A stretch of DNA of 22,439 nucleotides from JBEKYD01 sp049509915 (GTDB taxonomy: Bacteria > Acidobacteriota > Terriglobia > Bryobacterales > Bryobacteraceae), in NCBI GenBank assembly GCA_049509915.1, contig JBEKZL010000180.1, positions 1-22,439 on the forward strand, given 5' to 3'. Below, piece by piece: positions 1 to 6,208 of the stretch (positions are counted from its first letter, which is position 1; the number at the start of each line of letters is the position of its first letter). Under the pieces are notes generated by a model. The model was given only the letters and a program-made list of their open reading frames with translations, was not told the DNA's origin and did not search any database. The position numbers and the translations under genes are program-made.

Positions 1-30
1 TTTGGGGCGCAGAAGCTTTGAAAAAACAAG

Positions 31-67
31 TTTGAGCCACAGATGAACACAGATGAACGCAGATAGA
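31..67. repeat. Half copy of dispersed GATGAAC-type repeat
   Basis: The stretch reads tttgagccac followed by repeated agatgaacac/agatgaacgc units and gatag. It closely matches the left arm of the hairpin repeat at 1592-1670, which has the same tttgagccac lead-in with accgatgaac units. The right, complementary arm is absent: after position 67 the sequence turns into the IS110 remnant. The two copies therefore bracket the VanZ-like gene in direct orientation. Its function is unknown; it resembles small intergenic palindromes dispersed in acidobacterial genomes, which is recollection rather than a search result. Confidence 0.7.
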
Positions 68-69
68 GC

Positions 70-221
70 CGATCTAAGGGTCCGCTTCACGGGAGGTCGT
101 TGCGGCGAAAAAAGAATCTTCGCAGCCTCGAAGCGGTACTCGCCTTCGACCGTCTCACGTCGGCGATCACCACCGCCAGCATATTCTTGTGCACATCGAT
201 TCCCGCTATTCTATAAGGCAT
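70..221 (-). pseudogene. IS110-family transposase, N-terminal remnant (frameshifted)
   Basis: Reading the minus strand from an ATG at 221 gives MPYRIAGIDVHKNMLAVVIADV, the typical N-terminus of IS110-family DEDD transposases; the Asp in GIDVHK is the first catalytic acid. About 23 codons in, the frame breaks: shifting one frame recovers EGEYRFEAAK, which continues the family pattern. Similarity fades after that and the sequence runs into the repeat half at 31-67. The RuvC-like remainder and the C-terminal serine domain are missing, so this cannot be an active transposase. Family assignment rests on motif recognition. Confidence 0.75.
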
Positions 222-341
222 GTTCCCGCGCTCAAGCGCGCACGCTCCGGATCAGACAGACCAGCGGCCTCAACGCATCCACTGCGCAAACGACCTCGCG
301 TTCCGCCACTTAATAGTGTCCCTCGGCTCTGGTCCATTTTC
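222..341 (-). other. Probable IS110 non-coding leader (bridge-RNA region) remnant
   Basis: This 120-bp stretch lies just upstream of the IS110 transposase remnant on the minus strand, where IS110-family elements carry the non-coding left end that specifies the bridge RNA. On the minus strand GACCAG near 334-329 can pair with CTGGTC near 266-261. Short internal hairpins (CACT-ATTA-AGTG; CGCA-GTGGA-TGCG) lie between these arms. A further G-rich hairpin with a cttcgg loop lies just beyond, inside the predicted VanZ 5' end, so the element's outer boundary is uncertain. The bridge-RNA reading is inference from position and foldability; a plain 5' untranslated remnant is the alternative. Confidence 0.4.
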
Positions 342-1628
342 ATGAGCTTGCGAGGGCCGAAGCCCCTGCAACGGCAGACGACGAGAAACGATGGCCTGCC
401 CCATGGCTCGGTCCACCCGCCCGACGACGGCACCGTCACAGGGCGGTTTCTCCTCTTCACCGTTCTGCTGATCATATACGGATCGCTTTTCCCGTTCCAC
501 TTCGGCGCCCGTGCCGAGATGCCGGACCCGTTTTGGACACTGACCCACAACTGGCCGGCCATCAACCCTTTTTTTTACCGGGACGTGGTCGTCAATGTGT
601 TGCTTTACATGCCGCTCGGCGTGTTGGCGTTCGTGTGGCTGAGGGGCAAACTAGCGCCGCTCGAGGCTGCCGTTCTCGGCCTTGCCGGCGGTGCGCTGCT
701 ATCTGGCTCGATGGAATTCCTGCAAGGGTTCGACCGGCCGCGCGAGCCTTCGCCCAGCGACCTCATCACCAACATCCTCGGCACGGCGGCCGGAATCCTA
801 TTGGCGCGAACCTACGAGAATGCGCTGGCGCGCTTCGGCCGGCACCAGGCGCTGAAGGCCGCGCTTCGGCCCAGCGGCGCTTGGCTCCTGCTGCTGTTTT
901 GGGCCGCCGCCCAAACCAGTCCGTTTTTTCCCAGCCTGGGCCTCTACGCGTTTCGTATCAAACTGACGACGCTCTCGAACCTCGAAGCGTTTCACTGGAG
1001 GGACGCGCCCCTGATTGCCGTCGACTGCCTTGCCGTGGGCTGCCTGCTCGAAGCGGTGGCCGGCGCGCGAGCGACGCGGCGCCTGCTACCGGTCCTCCTG
1101 CTTCTGATTCCCGCCAGGATTTTGATCCAGGACCGCAGCTTTCAGCTCGCGGAGATTCTGGGTGCGGCGTGTGCCTGGCTGGCATGGCGATCCGGTTTCG
1201 GGCGCAACCCTGGCCGAAATTTGCTGCTGGCATGGCTCAGCGTGGCGGCTTTAGTCGTTCGCGGTCTGGCGCCGTATCATTTCCGCGCCGTAGCCGGGCC
1301 GTTTTCCTGGATGCCGTTCGGCGCCACCCTCAGTTACGAATACGCCAGCGCGATGCAGCCGATTCTCCAAAAGGGGTTTTCTTACGGTGCGAGTATCTGG
1401 CTGTTCTGGGCGGCCGGACGCCGGCGTCTGGCGCCAACCATTGGCATCGCGGCGCTGCTGGCGGCGATCGAATACGCGCAGCGTTATCTGCCCGGCCGAA
1501 CCGCCGAAATCACAGACCCCGTTTACGCCCTGCTGCTGGCCATGATGCTGCGATGGTTGGATACGGTCGCGGCGCGGCGGCGGGAACAAGAGTTTGAGCC
1601 ACCGATGAACACCGATGAACACCGATAG
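342..1628 (+). CDS. VanZ-like integral membrane protein with two VanZ-type halves
   Basis: Polytopic membrane protein of about 428 residues. Residues ~36-155 form a VanZ-like unit: a first membrane segment ending in GSLFPFHF (~47-54), NVLLYMPLGVL (~85-95), and the E-x-x-Q ... S-D signature in MEFLQGF ... SPSDLITN (~124-143). The C-terminal part repeats the layout, with IEYAQRYLPGR ... ITDPVYALLLA near 376-400, suggesting an internal duplication. VanZ of Tn1546 gives low-level teicoplanin resistance, but most chromosomal homologs have unknown roles, so drug resistance should not be assumed. ATG 342 is the first plausible in-frame start; no clear ribosome-binding site precedes it, and the sequence before it looks like IS110 leader. 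The final ~11 codons and the stop lie inside the repeat at 1592-1670, so the C-terminus seems to have been replaced by repeat DNA. Confidence 0.8.
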   Translation: MSLRGPKPLQRQTTRNDGLPHGSVHPPDDGTVTGRFLLFTVLLIIYGSLFPFHFGARAEMPDPFWTLTHNWPAINPFFYRDVVVNVLLYMPLGVLAFVWLRGKLAPLEAAVLGLAGGALLSGSMEFLQGFDRPREPSPSDLITNILGTAAGILLARTYENALARFGRHQALKAALRPSGAWLLLLFWAAAQTSPFFPSLGLYAFRIKLTTLSNLEAFHWRDAPLIAVDCLAVGCLLEAVAGARATRRLLPVLLLLIPARILIQDRSFQLAEILGAACAWLAWRSGFGRNPGRNLLLAWLSVAALVVRGLAPYHFRAVAGPFSWMPFGATLSYEYASAMQPILQKGFSYGASIWLFWAAGRRRLAPTIGIAALLAAIEYAQRYLPGRTAEITDPVYALLLAMMLRWLDTVAARRREQEFEPPMNTDEHR

Positions 1629-1670
1629 ATTCGATTTCTTGATCGGTATTTATCGGCGTTCATCGGTGGC
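1592..1670. repeat. Hairpin-forming GATGAAC-type repeat, complete copy
   Basis: Left arm 1598-1626 (gccaccgatgaacaccgat and onward) and right arm 1642-1670 are 29-nt near-perfect inverted repeats with three mismatches and a 15-nt loop. The left arm contains two direct accgatgaac units. The element overlaps the 3' end of the VanZ-like gene and supplies its stop codon (1626-1628). It ends 17 bp from the stop of the convergent gene, so it could act as a bidirectional barrier or terminator, although it has no T tract. The half copy at 31-67 has the same left arm. Confidence 0.85.
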
Positions 1671-1686
1671 TATATCTCTTTCTGCT

Positions 1687-2001
1687 TTAATCGAGATCGA
1701 AATCCCTCAGCGGCGGAGGAGCGTCGGGATTTTCCTTGGCACGCTGGAACAGTTCGTCGAATTTCTTCTCCAGTACCTTGCCGTGCTGGCGTTCCGCCTC
1801 CACCTGTTTGCGGAATACCTCGTCGCGGCGCGCGCCTTCGCCCTTCAACTTGGCCACCTCGGCGGCCAGGTCGGAGATAGCCGGCGGCTTTACCGCAACC
1901 GTGTGGGCGATGACCGCGCGCGTTTCGGGGTCGATTTTCAGCTTCGCCTCGCAGCACGGGCACGCCACCTCGAACATCGCGTTCGCTTTCACTTTCGCCA
2001 T
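1687..2001 (-). CDS. Small zinc-motif coiled-coil protein, unknown function
   Basis: A 104-residue protein. The N-terminus carries FEVACPCCEAKLKIDPETR (~10-28), a CxCC cluster that looks like half a zinc ribbon. Then come a Pro/Ala-rich linker and a charged, probably helical or coiled-coil stretch (~42-92), ending in an acidic NPDAPPPLRDFDLD tail. Start ATG 2001 is preceded by AGGATGGAAAT, a usable ribosome-binding site. I recognise the pattern as a conserved acidobacterial hypothetical family but know no function. Because only one cysteine cluster is visible, metal binding would need dimerisation or another ligand. It stands alone, convergent with the VanZ-like gene. Confidence 0.75.
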   Translation of the reverse strand: MAKVKANAMFEVACPCCEAKLKIDPETRAVIAHTVAVKPPAISDLAAEVAKLKGEGARRDEVFRKQVEAERQHGKVLEKKFDELFQRAKENPDAPPPLRDFDLD

Positions 2002-2041
2002 ATTTCCATCCTAGCCCATGTGTGCGGTTTCGCAGTTCTCT

Positions 2042-2062
2042 GCGACCGCTCCTCGCGGTCGC
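2042..2062. repeat. Perfect 8-bp-stem GC hairpin
   Basis: GCGACCGC (2042-2049), loop tcctc, GCGGTCGC (2055-2062). There is no following T tract, so it is not a canonical intrinsic terminator. It lies in the gene-free interval upstream of pyrE and resembles small GACCGC...GCGGTC palindromes that recur in Solibacter-like genomes, which I cannot verify here. Confidence 0.6.
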
Positions 2063-2077
2063 GGTACCAGGGGCTTC

Positions 2078-2202
2078 GGTCAGGCCCGAACGCAGACGGT
2101 TGTTAAAGAAGGAATTCAGGGGAGCTAAACGAGGGATTCGAGTAGCGAGGTGAGTGCAAGCGTGGTTTTGGGGAGGGCAACCGTCTTTCTTCGGGCCTGA
2201 TC
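2078..2202. repeat. 26-bp imperfect inverted-repeat pair (possible MITE)
   Basis: Positions 2078-2103 (beginning ggtcaggcccgaa, ending agacggttgt) and 2177-2202 (the reverse complement, ending cttcgggcctgatc) match at 21 of 26 positions. They enclose a 73-bp core with no evident ORF. Similarity stops sharply at the outer edges. The arrangement fits a short non-autonomous transposon or a long-stem RNA hairpin in the region ahead of pyrE. No target-site duplication was obvious. Confidence 0.6.
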
Positions 2203-2365
2203 TTTGCGTCTCACGAGCGCTTCATTTGCAATTGTTTTTCCAAACGCTAACTGGCCTGAAATCAATAAACGCAAACATGGTGGTGGTGGTGGTGTCGTGC
2301 AACTTGGCACCAACGTGTACATGCCGTGTTTCCATATGCAACGATTGCAGCAGCGACCGCGATGC

Positions 2366-2371
2366 TATAGT
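2366..2371 (+). promoter_or_regulatory. Extended -10-like element before pyrE
   Basis: TGC-TATAGT (2363-2371) matches an extended -10 box and lies 7 bp before GTG 2379. No ribosome-binding site is seen between it and that GTG, so transcription from it would give a nearly leaderless pyrE message. A TTGCAG at 2345-2350 is a possible -35, but its spacing is only 15 bp. The call is motif-based. Confidence 0.35.
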
Positions 2372-2378
2372 GTCGATT

Positions 2379-2984
2379 GTGAGTCCGCAAGCCGAGTCGG
2401 TCCTGGAATTGTTTCGATCCACGGGAGCTTACCTTGAAGGCCATTTTCGCCTCACCAGCGGATTGCACAGCGCCGAATATCTGCAATGCGCGCTGGTGCT
2501 GCAACATCCGCCCGCGGCGGAAAAACTTGCCAGGCTGCTGGCCGAGGAGTTGCGCGGCCTGGTCGGGGGCCTGGTGATCGGCCCGATCGAGTTGGTGGTT
2601 TCCCCTGCCTTGGGCGGCCTCATCATCGGGCATGAAGTGGCGCGCGCGCTGGGAACGCGCTTCCTTTTCACGGAACGCGATGCGGCCACCGGGAAGATGG
2701 CGCTGCGGAGGGGATTTTCGATCTCGCCGGGAGAGCGGGCCGTGGTGGTGGAAGACGTAATCACCACCGGCGGCAGCACGTGCGACACCATCGAGGTGCT
2801 TAGCCAGTGCGGCGCCAAGGTGCTGGCGGCCGGCTCCATCATCGACCGTTCGGGCGGGCGTGCCAACGTGGGCGTTCCGCGTGCCGCCCTGGCTACTCTG
2901 CAGGTAGCCGCGCACTATCCGCAAGACTGTCCCCTGTGCCACCGCGGTATACCTGTGGTGAAGCCCGGTTCGCGGCCAAATTGA
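2379..2984 (+). CDS. pyrE: Orotate phosphoribosyltransferase
   Basis: Transfers phosphoribose from PRPP to orotate to make OMP, the fifth step of de novo UMP synthesis, in the cytoplasm. About 201 residues with the chosen start, a normal family size. The PRPP-binding signature AVVVEDVITTGGST lies at ~121-134, the orotate-side LTSGLHS near 25-31, and a basic loop TERDAATGKMALRRGF near 98-113. A C-terminal CPLC pair (~184-187) occurs in some bacterial PyrE proteins. The start is uncertain: GTG 2379 and GTG 2370 are both in frame and neither has a clear Shine-Dalgarno. It is followed 7 bp later by truA and heads a co-directional run of five genes. The last step of the same pathway branch, pyrH, appears at the right edge of the window. 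Confidence 0.93.
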   Translation: MSPQAESVLELFRSTGAYLEGHFRLTSGLHSAEYLQCALVLQHPPAAEKLARLLAEELRGLVGGLVIGPIELVVSPALGGLIIGHEVARALGTRFLFTERDAATGKMALRRGFSISPGERAVVVEDVITTGGSTCDTIEVLSQCGAKVLAAGSIIDRSGGRANVGVPRAALATLQVAAHYPQDCPLCHRGIPVVKPGSRPN

Positions 2985-2991
2985 TATTGCG

Positions 2992-3774
2992 ATGCGCCGC
3001 ATTCTGATCCGCCTCGCCTACGATGGCGGCGGATTTCACGGCTGGCAGGTGCAGCCCGGGCTGCCGACAATTCAAGGAACGCTGGAGGAGATCCTCTCGG
3101 ACATGGAAGGCCGGCCAGTCGAGGTCTCCGGTTCGGGACGCACCGACGCCGGCGTACACGCGCTGGAGCAGGTGGCCGCATTCAGCCTCGAGAATCCCAT
3201 TCCGCTGCCTAATCTGGAACGCGCCGTCAACCGCCTGCTGCCGCCCTCGATCCGCATTCTTTCCGCAGTGGAAACGGCGCCCGGGTTTCATCCGCGTTTC
3301 GACGCCCAGGCCAAGAGCTACGAATACCGCATCGCGCGCGGCCCCGTATGCAGCCCCTTCGAATGGCCCTACGTACACCAATATCCTTATCCGCTGGACG
3401 AGGCAAGAATGGCGCGACTGGCCGCGGTTTTCACCGGCGAGCACGATTTCTCGGCTTTCGCGGCCGCCGACGACCGCGACGCGTTCGGGCGCTCGAAGGT
3501 CCGCACGATTTTCTCCTCGGTGCTGGAACGCGCTCCCGGCCGCCTCACCTACCGCGTCCGGGGCAGCGGATTTCTGAAACACATGGTGCGCAACCTGGTG
3601 GGCACTCTCATCGAAGCCGGCCGCGGCAATCTGGACGCGGAGGCGTTTCCCACCCGCTCCGGCCCGACCGCGCCCGCCAAAGGACTCTTCCTGGTTTCGG
3701 TGGAATATCCGCCGGCGGCGGCTAGCCGGCGGACCGCCAACAGCGGGTACAATGAGCTTGAAGACGATGAATAA
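2992..3774 (+). CDS. truA: tRNA pseudouridine(38-40) synthase TruA
   Basis: Converts uridines 38-40 in the tRNA anticodon stem-loop to pseudouridine. The 260-residue length is normal for TruA. The catalytic aspartate is D52 in GSGRTDAGVHALEQ (~47-60). Other family blocks are DGGGFHGWQ (~11-19), FDAQAKSYEYRI (~104-115) and GFLKHMVRNLVGTL near the C-terminus. ATG 2992 starts 7 bp after the pyrE stop, so the genes are probably co-transcribed. The last 23 bp overlap the start region of the downstream BON gene, and the residues after the core (ASRRTANSGYNELEDDE) look like a short non-conserved tail. Confidence 0.95.
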   Translation: MRRILIRLAYDGGGFHGWQVQPGLPTIQGTLEEILSDMEGRPVEVSGSGRTDAGVHALEQVAAFSLENPIPLPNLERAVNRLLPPSIRILSAVETAPGFHPRFDAQAKSYEYRIARGPVCSPFEWPYVHQYPYPLDEARMARLAAVFTGEHDFSAFAAADDRDAFGRSKVRTIFSSVLERAPGRLTYRVRGSGFLKHMVRNLVGTLIEAGRGNLDAEAFPTRSGPTAPAKGLFLVSVEYPPAAASRRTANSGYNELEDDE

Positions 3775-4063
3775 ACTTATCGGTAGCCTGCTGGTTCTAT
3801 CGGCCGTATTCTGCCTGATCCTGCGGGCCGACCAACCCAAGAGCGACGACGTGATCGACGATCAGATTGCCATCAAGCTGACTTCCGACCCGATCGTCAA
3901 AGGCGGCAGCATTAAGGTGGACTCGCAACAAGGCGTGGTCACCCTCAGCGGAGCCGTGGGCACGAAAAAGCAGAAGGACCGCGCGGCGTCCATCGCCAAG
4001 AAAGTGAAGGGCGTCAAGCAGGTCCAAAACGACCTGGTGGTGGAGAAGACCCTGAACCAATGA
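3752..4063 (+). CDS. Exported single-BON-domain protein
   Basis: A 103-residue protein with a signal peptide (hydrophobic core LIGSLLVLSAVFCLIL after basic K4/K8) followed by one BON domain (~35-98). Typical BON features are visible: DDQIAIKLTSDP, GGSIKVDSQQGVVTLSGAV, and KKVKGVKQVQNDLVV. BON domains in OsmY-like periplasmic proteins are thought to bind membranes or assemble at the envelope. ATG 3752 and ATG 3767 are both in frame and both leave a workable signal peptide. Either start lies inside the end of truA, so translation is probably coupled. The gene's last codon and stop overlap the start of the next gene (ATGA). Confidence 0.85.
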   Translation: MSLKTMNKLIGSLLVLSAVFCLILRADQPKSDDVIDDQIAIKLTSDPIVKGGSIKVDSQQGVVTLSGAVGTKKQKDRAASIAKKVKGVKQVQNDLVVEKTLNQ

Positions 4064-4932
4064 CGCGCGCGGCGGCCGGTTGCCTGGCGGCAGGTACGCT
4101 GGCGGCGGCTCTCTGGGGCCAGGATTTCGCCCTGTTCCACATCGATCTGGTCGCCAAAGGCCACGTCTTCACGCAGGGACCCGCATGGTCCAGGCAGGGA
4201 TTCCTGATTTTCAGCGATACGCCTTCCGACCAGTTGCTGCGATGGACGCCCGGCCGCGAACCGGTGGTGTTCCGGGAGGACGCGCACGGTCCCTGCGGCA
4301 ACGCCTTCGACTCTGAGGGCCGGTTGTATACCTGCGAATCCCGCGCCCGCCGTGTCACCCGCACCGAGAAAGACGGCGCCGTCACAGTCGTGGCCGAGCG
4401 CTGGGAAGGCAAACGGCTCAACGCGCCGGCCCAGATCGCGATCTCGCGGAACGATCGCGTTTACTTCACCGACCCGGCCTTCTCCAGCCAGTCGGAGCAC
4501 CGCGAACTGGATTTCTACGGCGTATACCATCTGCCGCCGCACGGACCCATGAAGCTCCTGGCCCGCCTTTCCACCCGCCCCACCGGCATCGCGCTCTCTC
4601 CCAACGGCCGCGTACTCTATGTGGCTAATGCCGACGAACGGACGGTGACGGCATACGAGCTGGACCGCGCCGGCGACGTCACCGGACAGAGGGTTCTGGT
4701 CTCCGGCATCGATGGCGTGCCCGGCGGCATGAGCACCGATGAGAAGGGCAACCTGTACCTGGCGGCCAGGGGAGTGGCTGTCTACAGCCCCGAAGGCAAA
4801 CTGCTGCACACCATTCCGACCCACGAGGGGGCGTCCAACTGCGCCTTTGGCGAGGCCGACGGGAAGTCGCTGTTCATCACCGCGCGCACCAATGTTTACC
4901 GCGTCCGCACGGACGCGAAGCCGGAGAACTGA
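4060..4932 (+). CDS. Exported SMP-30/gluconolactonase-like beta-propeller protein
   Basis: A 290-residue protein with a short signal peptide (~1-20) and an SMP-30/gluconolactonase/LRE-type six-bladed propeller. Family landmarks align well: FTQGPAW (37-43), GNAFDSEGRLYTCE (80-93), EGKRLNAPAQIAI (116-128), YFTDP (135-139), STRPTGIALSPNGRVLYVAN (171-190), GVPGGMSTDEKGNLYLA (219-235), and SNCAFGEADGKSLFITA (259-275). The residues that hold the divalent metal in catalytic members appear substituted: Glu in EGP is Q39, Asn in PNG is T175, Asp in PDG is G222, and the substrate-side ND is A124-Q125. It may be a non-catalytic binding propeller. It overlaps the BON gene by 4 bp, so co-translation is likely. 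Confidence 0.85.
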   Translation: MTRAAAGCLAAGTLAAALWGQDFALFHIDLVAKGHVFTQGPAWSRQGFLIFSDTPSDQLLRWTPGREPVVFREDAHGPCGNAFDSEGRLYTCESRARRVTRTEKDGAVTVVAERWEGKRLNAPAQIAISRNDRVYFTDPAFSSQSEHRELDFYGVYHLPPHGPMKLLARLSTRPTGIALSPNGRVLYVANADERTVTAYELDRAGDVTGQRVLVSGIDGVPGGMSTDEKGNLYLAARGVAVYSPEGKLLHTIPTHEGASNCAFGEADGKSLFITARTNVYRVRTDAKPEN

Positions 4933-4933
4933 A

Positions 4934-5389
4934 TTGGCGCAGGCTAGAGATAACCGCCGCTACCCCAAACGCCCCATGGTGGGCGTGGGCGCCATTCTGA
5001 TTCGCGGCGACCGCATCCTGATGGCGCGGCGCGGCAAGATCCCGTTGAAAGGCTGGTGGTCGCTGCCCGGCGGCGCGCTCGAAACCGGCGAATTGTTGGA
5101 AGAAGGCATACGCCGCGAAGTGCGCGAGGAAACGGGCCTGGAAGTGAAGCCTGTGCGCATGTTCCAGATCTTCGAGCGGATCATGCGCGACTCGGCCGGC
5201 GCGGTGGAATACCATTATGTACTGGTGGACTACCTGTGCCGCATCGTGGGCGGAACCCTGCAGGCCGGCGACGACGTAGCCGAGGTGGCGTGGGTCCGCC
5301 GCCGCGACCTCGCCGCTCTCGAAATCACCGAAGGCACGCTGGGAGTCATCGAGAGCGCCTTCAGAAGGCGGCGACCTAAGCGCGCCTAG
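4934..5389 (+). CDS. Nudix hydrolase
   Basis: A 151-residue Nudix protein that would hydrolyse a nucleoside-diphosphate-linked substrate using Mg2+ or Mn2+; the substrate cannot be told from sequence. The Nudix box GX5EX7REUXEEXGU is complete: G47, E53, R61-E62, E65-E66, G68 (GALETGELLEEG then REVREETGL). RYPKRPMVGVGAIL ahead of it is a common lead-in for this type. TTG 4934 is chosen because GGAG at 4923-4926 is well spaced and the RYPxRP motif precedes the only ATG (4976). It begins one base after the SMP-30-like stop and is the last gene of the pyrE run; the next gene is convergent. Confidence 0.88.
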   Translation: MAQARDNRRYPKRPMVGVGAILIRGDRILMARRGKIPLKGWWSLPGGALETGELLEEGIRREVREETGLEVKPVRMFQIFERIMRDSAGAVEYHYVLVDYLCRIVGGTLQAGDDVAEVAWVRRRDLAALEITEGTLGVIESAFRRRRPKRA

Positions 5390-5433
5390 TGTAAGTGGCG
5401 ACCGCTGAAAAACGTGGCGGAATGAGCCATATC

Positions 5434-5847
5434 TCAGAGAAACAGGCCCACATCGAGACGAAAGAACTCCGCCAGCCTCTTGGCCTGTTCCTTGGCGATG
5501 CCGCGCTTTCCCGACAGGATCTCCGAAACGCGGCTTTTCGAACCCACTACCGGCCAGAGGTCTTTGGCCGTAAGGCCGCGCTGATCGAGCAGGAAAGCCA
5601 GCAATTCGTGCGGCGCCGAACGGGGAATCGGGTACGCCTTCTCTTCGAAAGCGGCAATCAAGCCGGCCAGCAATTCCAGAAGCGCATCTTCCTCCGGTGA
5701 CAGGTTCCGCTCGCCTTTCGACATCAGCGATTCGACAATGGCGAGCGCTCGCTCATTCTCTTCCTCGGTCTTGATCACCCGGGGAACGGTTCGCGCCAGA
5801 AGCCTGCCATAGCGACTTAAATCGAGATTCCCAACTGTCGTGCTCAT
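5434..5847 (-). CDS. higA: HigA-type antitoxin, XRE-like transcriptional regulator
   Basis: A 137-residue antitoxin partner for HigB. The N-terminal part is helical and charged. The C-terminal ~55 residues form the helix-turn-helix: HELLAFLLDQRGLTAKDLWP, VVGSKSRVSEILSGKRG, IAKEQAKRLAEFFRLDVGLFL. HigA proteins neutralise HigB and repress their own operon through this domain. ATG 5847 overlaps the HigB stop as ATGA, the usual coupled arrangement, and a G-rich site (GAGGGGGA) lies ~10 nt upstream. An in-frame ATG at 5856 is possible but sits too close to that site. The toxin-first order (higB before higA) is typical of this family. Confidence 0.88.
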   Translation of the reverse strand: MSTTVGNLDLSRYGRLLARTVPRVIKTEEENERALAIVESLMSKGERNLSPEEDALLELLAGLIAAFEEKAYPIPRSAPHELLAFLLDQRGLTAKDLWPVVGSKSRVSEILSGKRGIAKEQAKRLAEFFRLDVGLFL

Positions 5848-6131
5848 GATTTCCATTCCCCCTCGTCGTACTCCCCATGGGTAAGGATATGCTTGATGTA
5901 GACGATCTGGCGGGAGTAATGAATAAACGCAATCAACCGATACTTGTTTCCACCCACGTTAAATACCGTCAGGCCGCTCACGGAATCGACTGACGGGAAA
6001 TCAGCCTTCGTCGCACTCGGGTTGCGCCAGTCCGCCCCTTGGACGGCGTTGACCCAGTGCCTCAGCGGCTCGGCCGCTCGCGGAAATCTGGCGCCGAACT
6101 CGCGGATCCGCCGCTTGCTAACGATCCGCAC
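5844..6131 (-). CDS. higB: HigB-type mRNA interferase toxin
   Basis: A 95-residue RelE-superfamily toxin expected to cut mRNA on translating ribosomes. Family features include MRIVSKRRIREF at the start, AEPLRHWVNAVQGADW (~20-35), GLTVFNVGGNKYRLIAFIHY (~53-72), and the C-terminal IKHILTHGEYDEG block (~79-91), whose His/Tyr region contributes to catalysis in HigB proteins. No truncation or frameshift is seen, so the module looks intact. It is first in a two-gene operon with HigA. The palindrome at 6139-6157, 8 bp upstream of the start, is the likely autoregulatory operator. Confidence 0.9.
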   Translation of the reverse strand: MRIVSKRRIREFGARFPRAAEPLRHWVNAVQGADWRNPSATKADFPSVDSVSGLTVFNVGGNKYRLIAFIHYSRQIVYIKHILTHGEYDEGEWKS

Positions 6132-6138
6132 ACACCCA

Positions 6139-6157
6139 GGTTCCCATATATGGAACC
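6139..6157. promoter_or_regulatory. Palindromic operator candidate for higBA
   Basis: GGTTCC (6139-6144), 7-bp AT-rich centre catatat, GGAACC (6152-6157). It lies between divergent higB (start 6131) and mutS2 (start 6209). A symmetric site with a TATA-like centre just upstream of a toxin-antitoxin operon fits a HigA binding site overlapping a promoter. Nothing else in the interval looks like a terminator. Confidence 0.55.
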
Positions 6158-6208
6158 ATGCGTCAAGGCCATGTAAGGCCGGGCAACGTTCTATGCTGGA
6201 ATTTCGAC

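Noticed and set aside
206..565. Long minus-strand ORF over the VanZ 5' region
   Set aside because: It is antisense to the VanZ-like frame and the IS110 leader and shows no family motifs.
533..1597. 354-codon ORF overlapping the VanZ-like gene in another frame
   Set aside because: It is Arg/Ala/Pro-rich shadow sequence without membrane segments or motifs, whereas the overlapping frame has VanZ signatures.
2042..2062. Hairpin as an intrinsic terminator
   Set aside because: No T tract follows on either strand.
2262..2300. Run of GGT codons/His codons (CAC on the other strand) upstream of pyrE
   Set aside because: The open frames that include it lack homologous sequence and a ribosome-binding site; the run is a simple low-complexity stretch.
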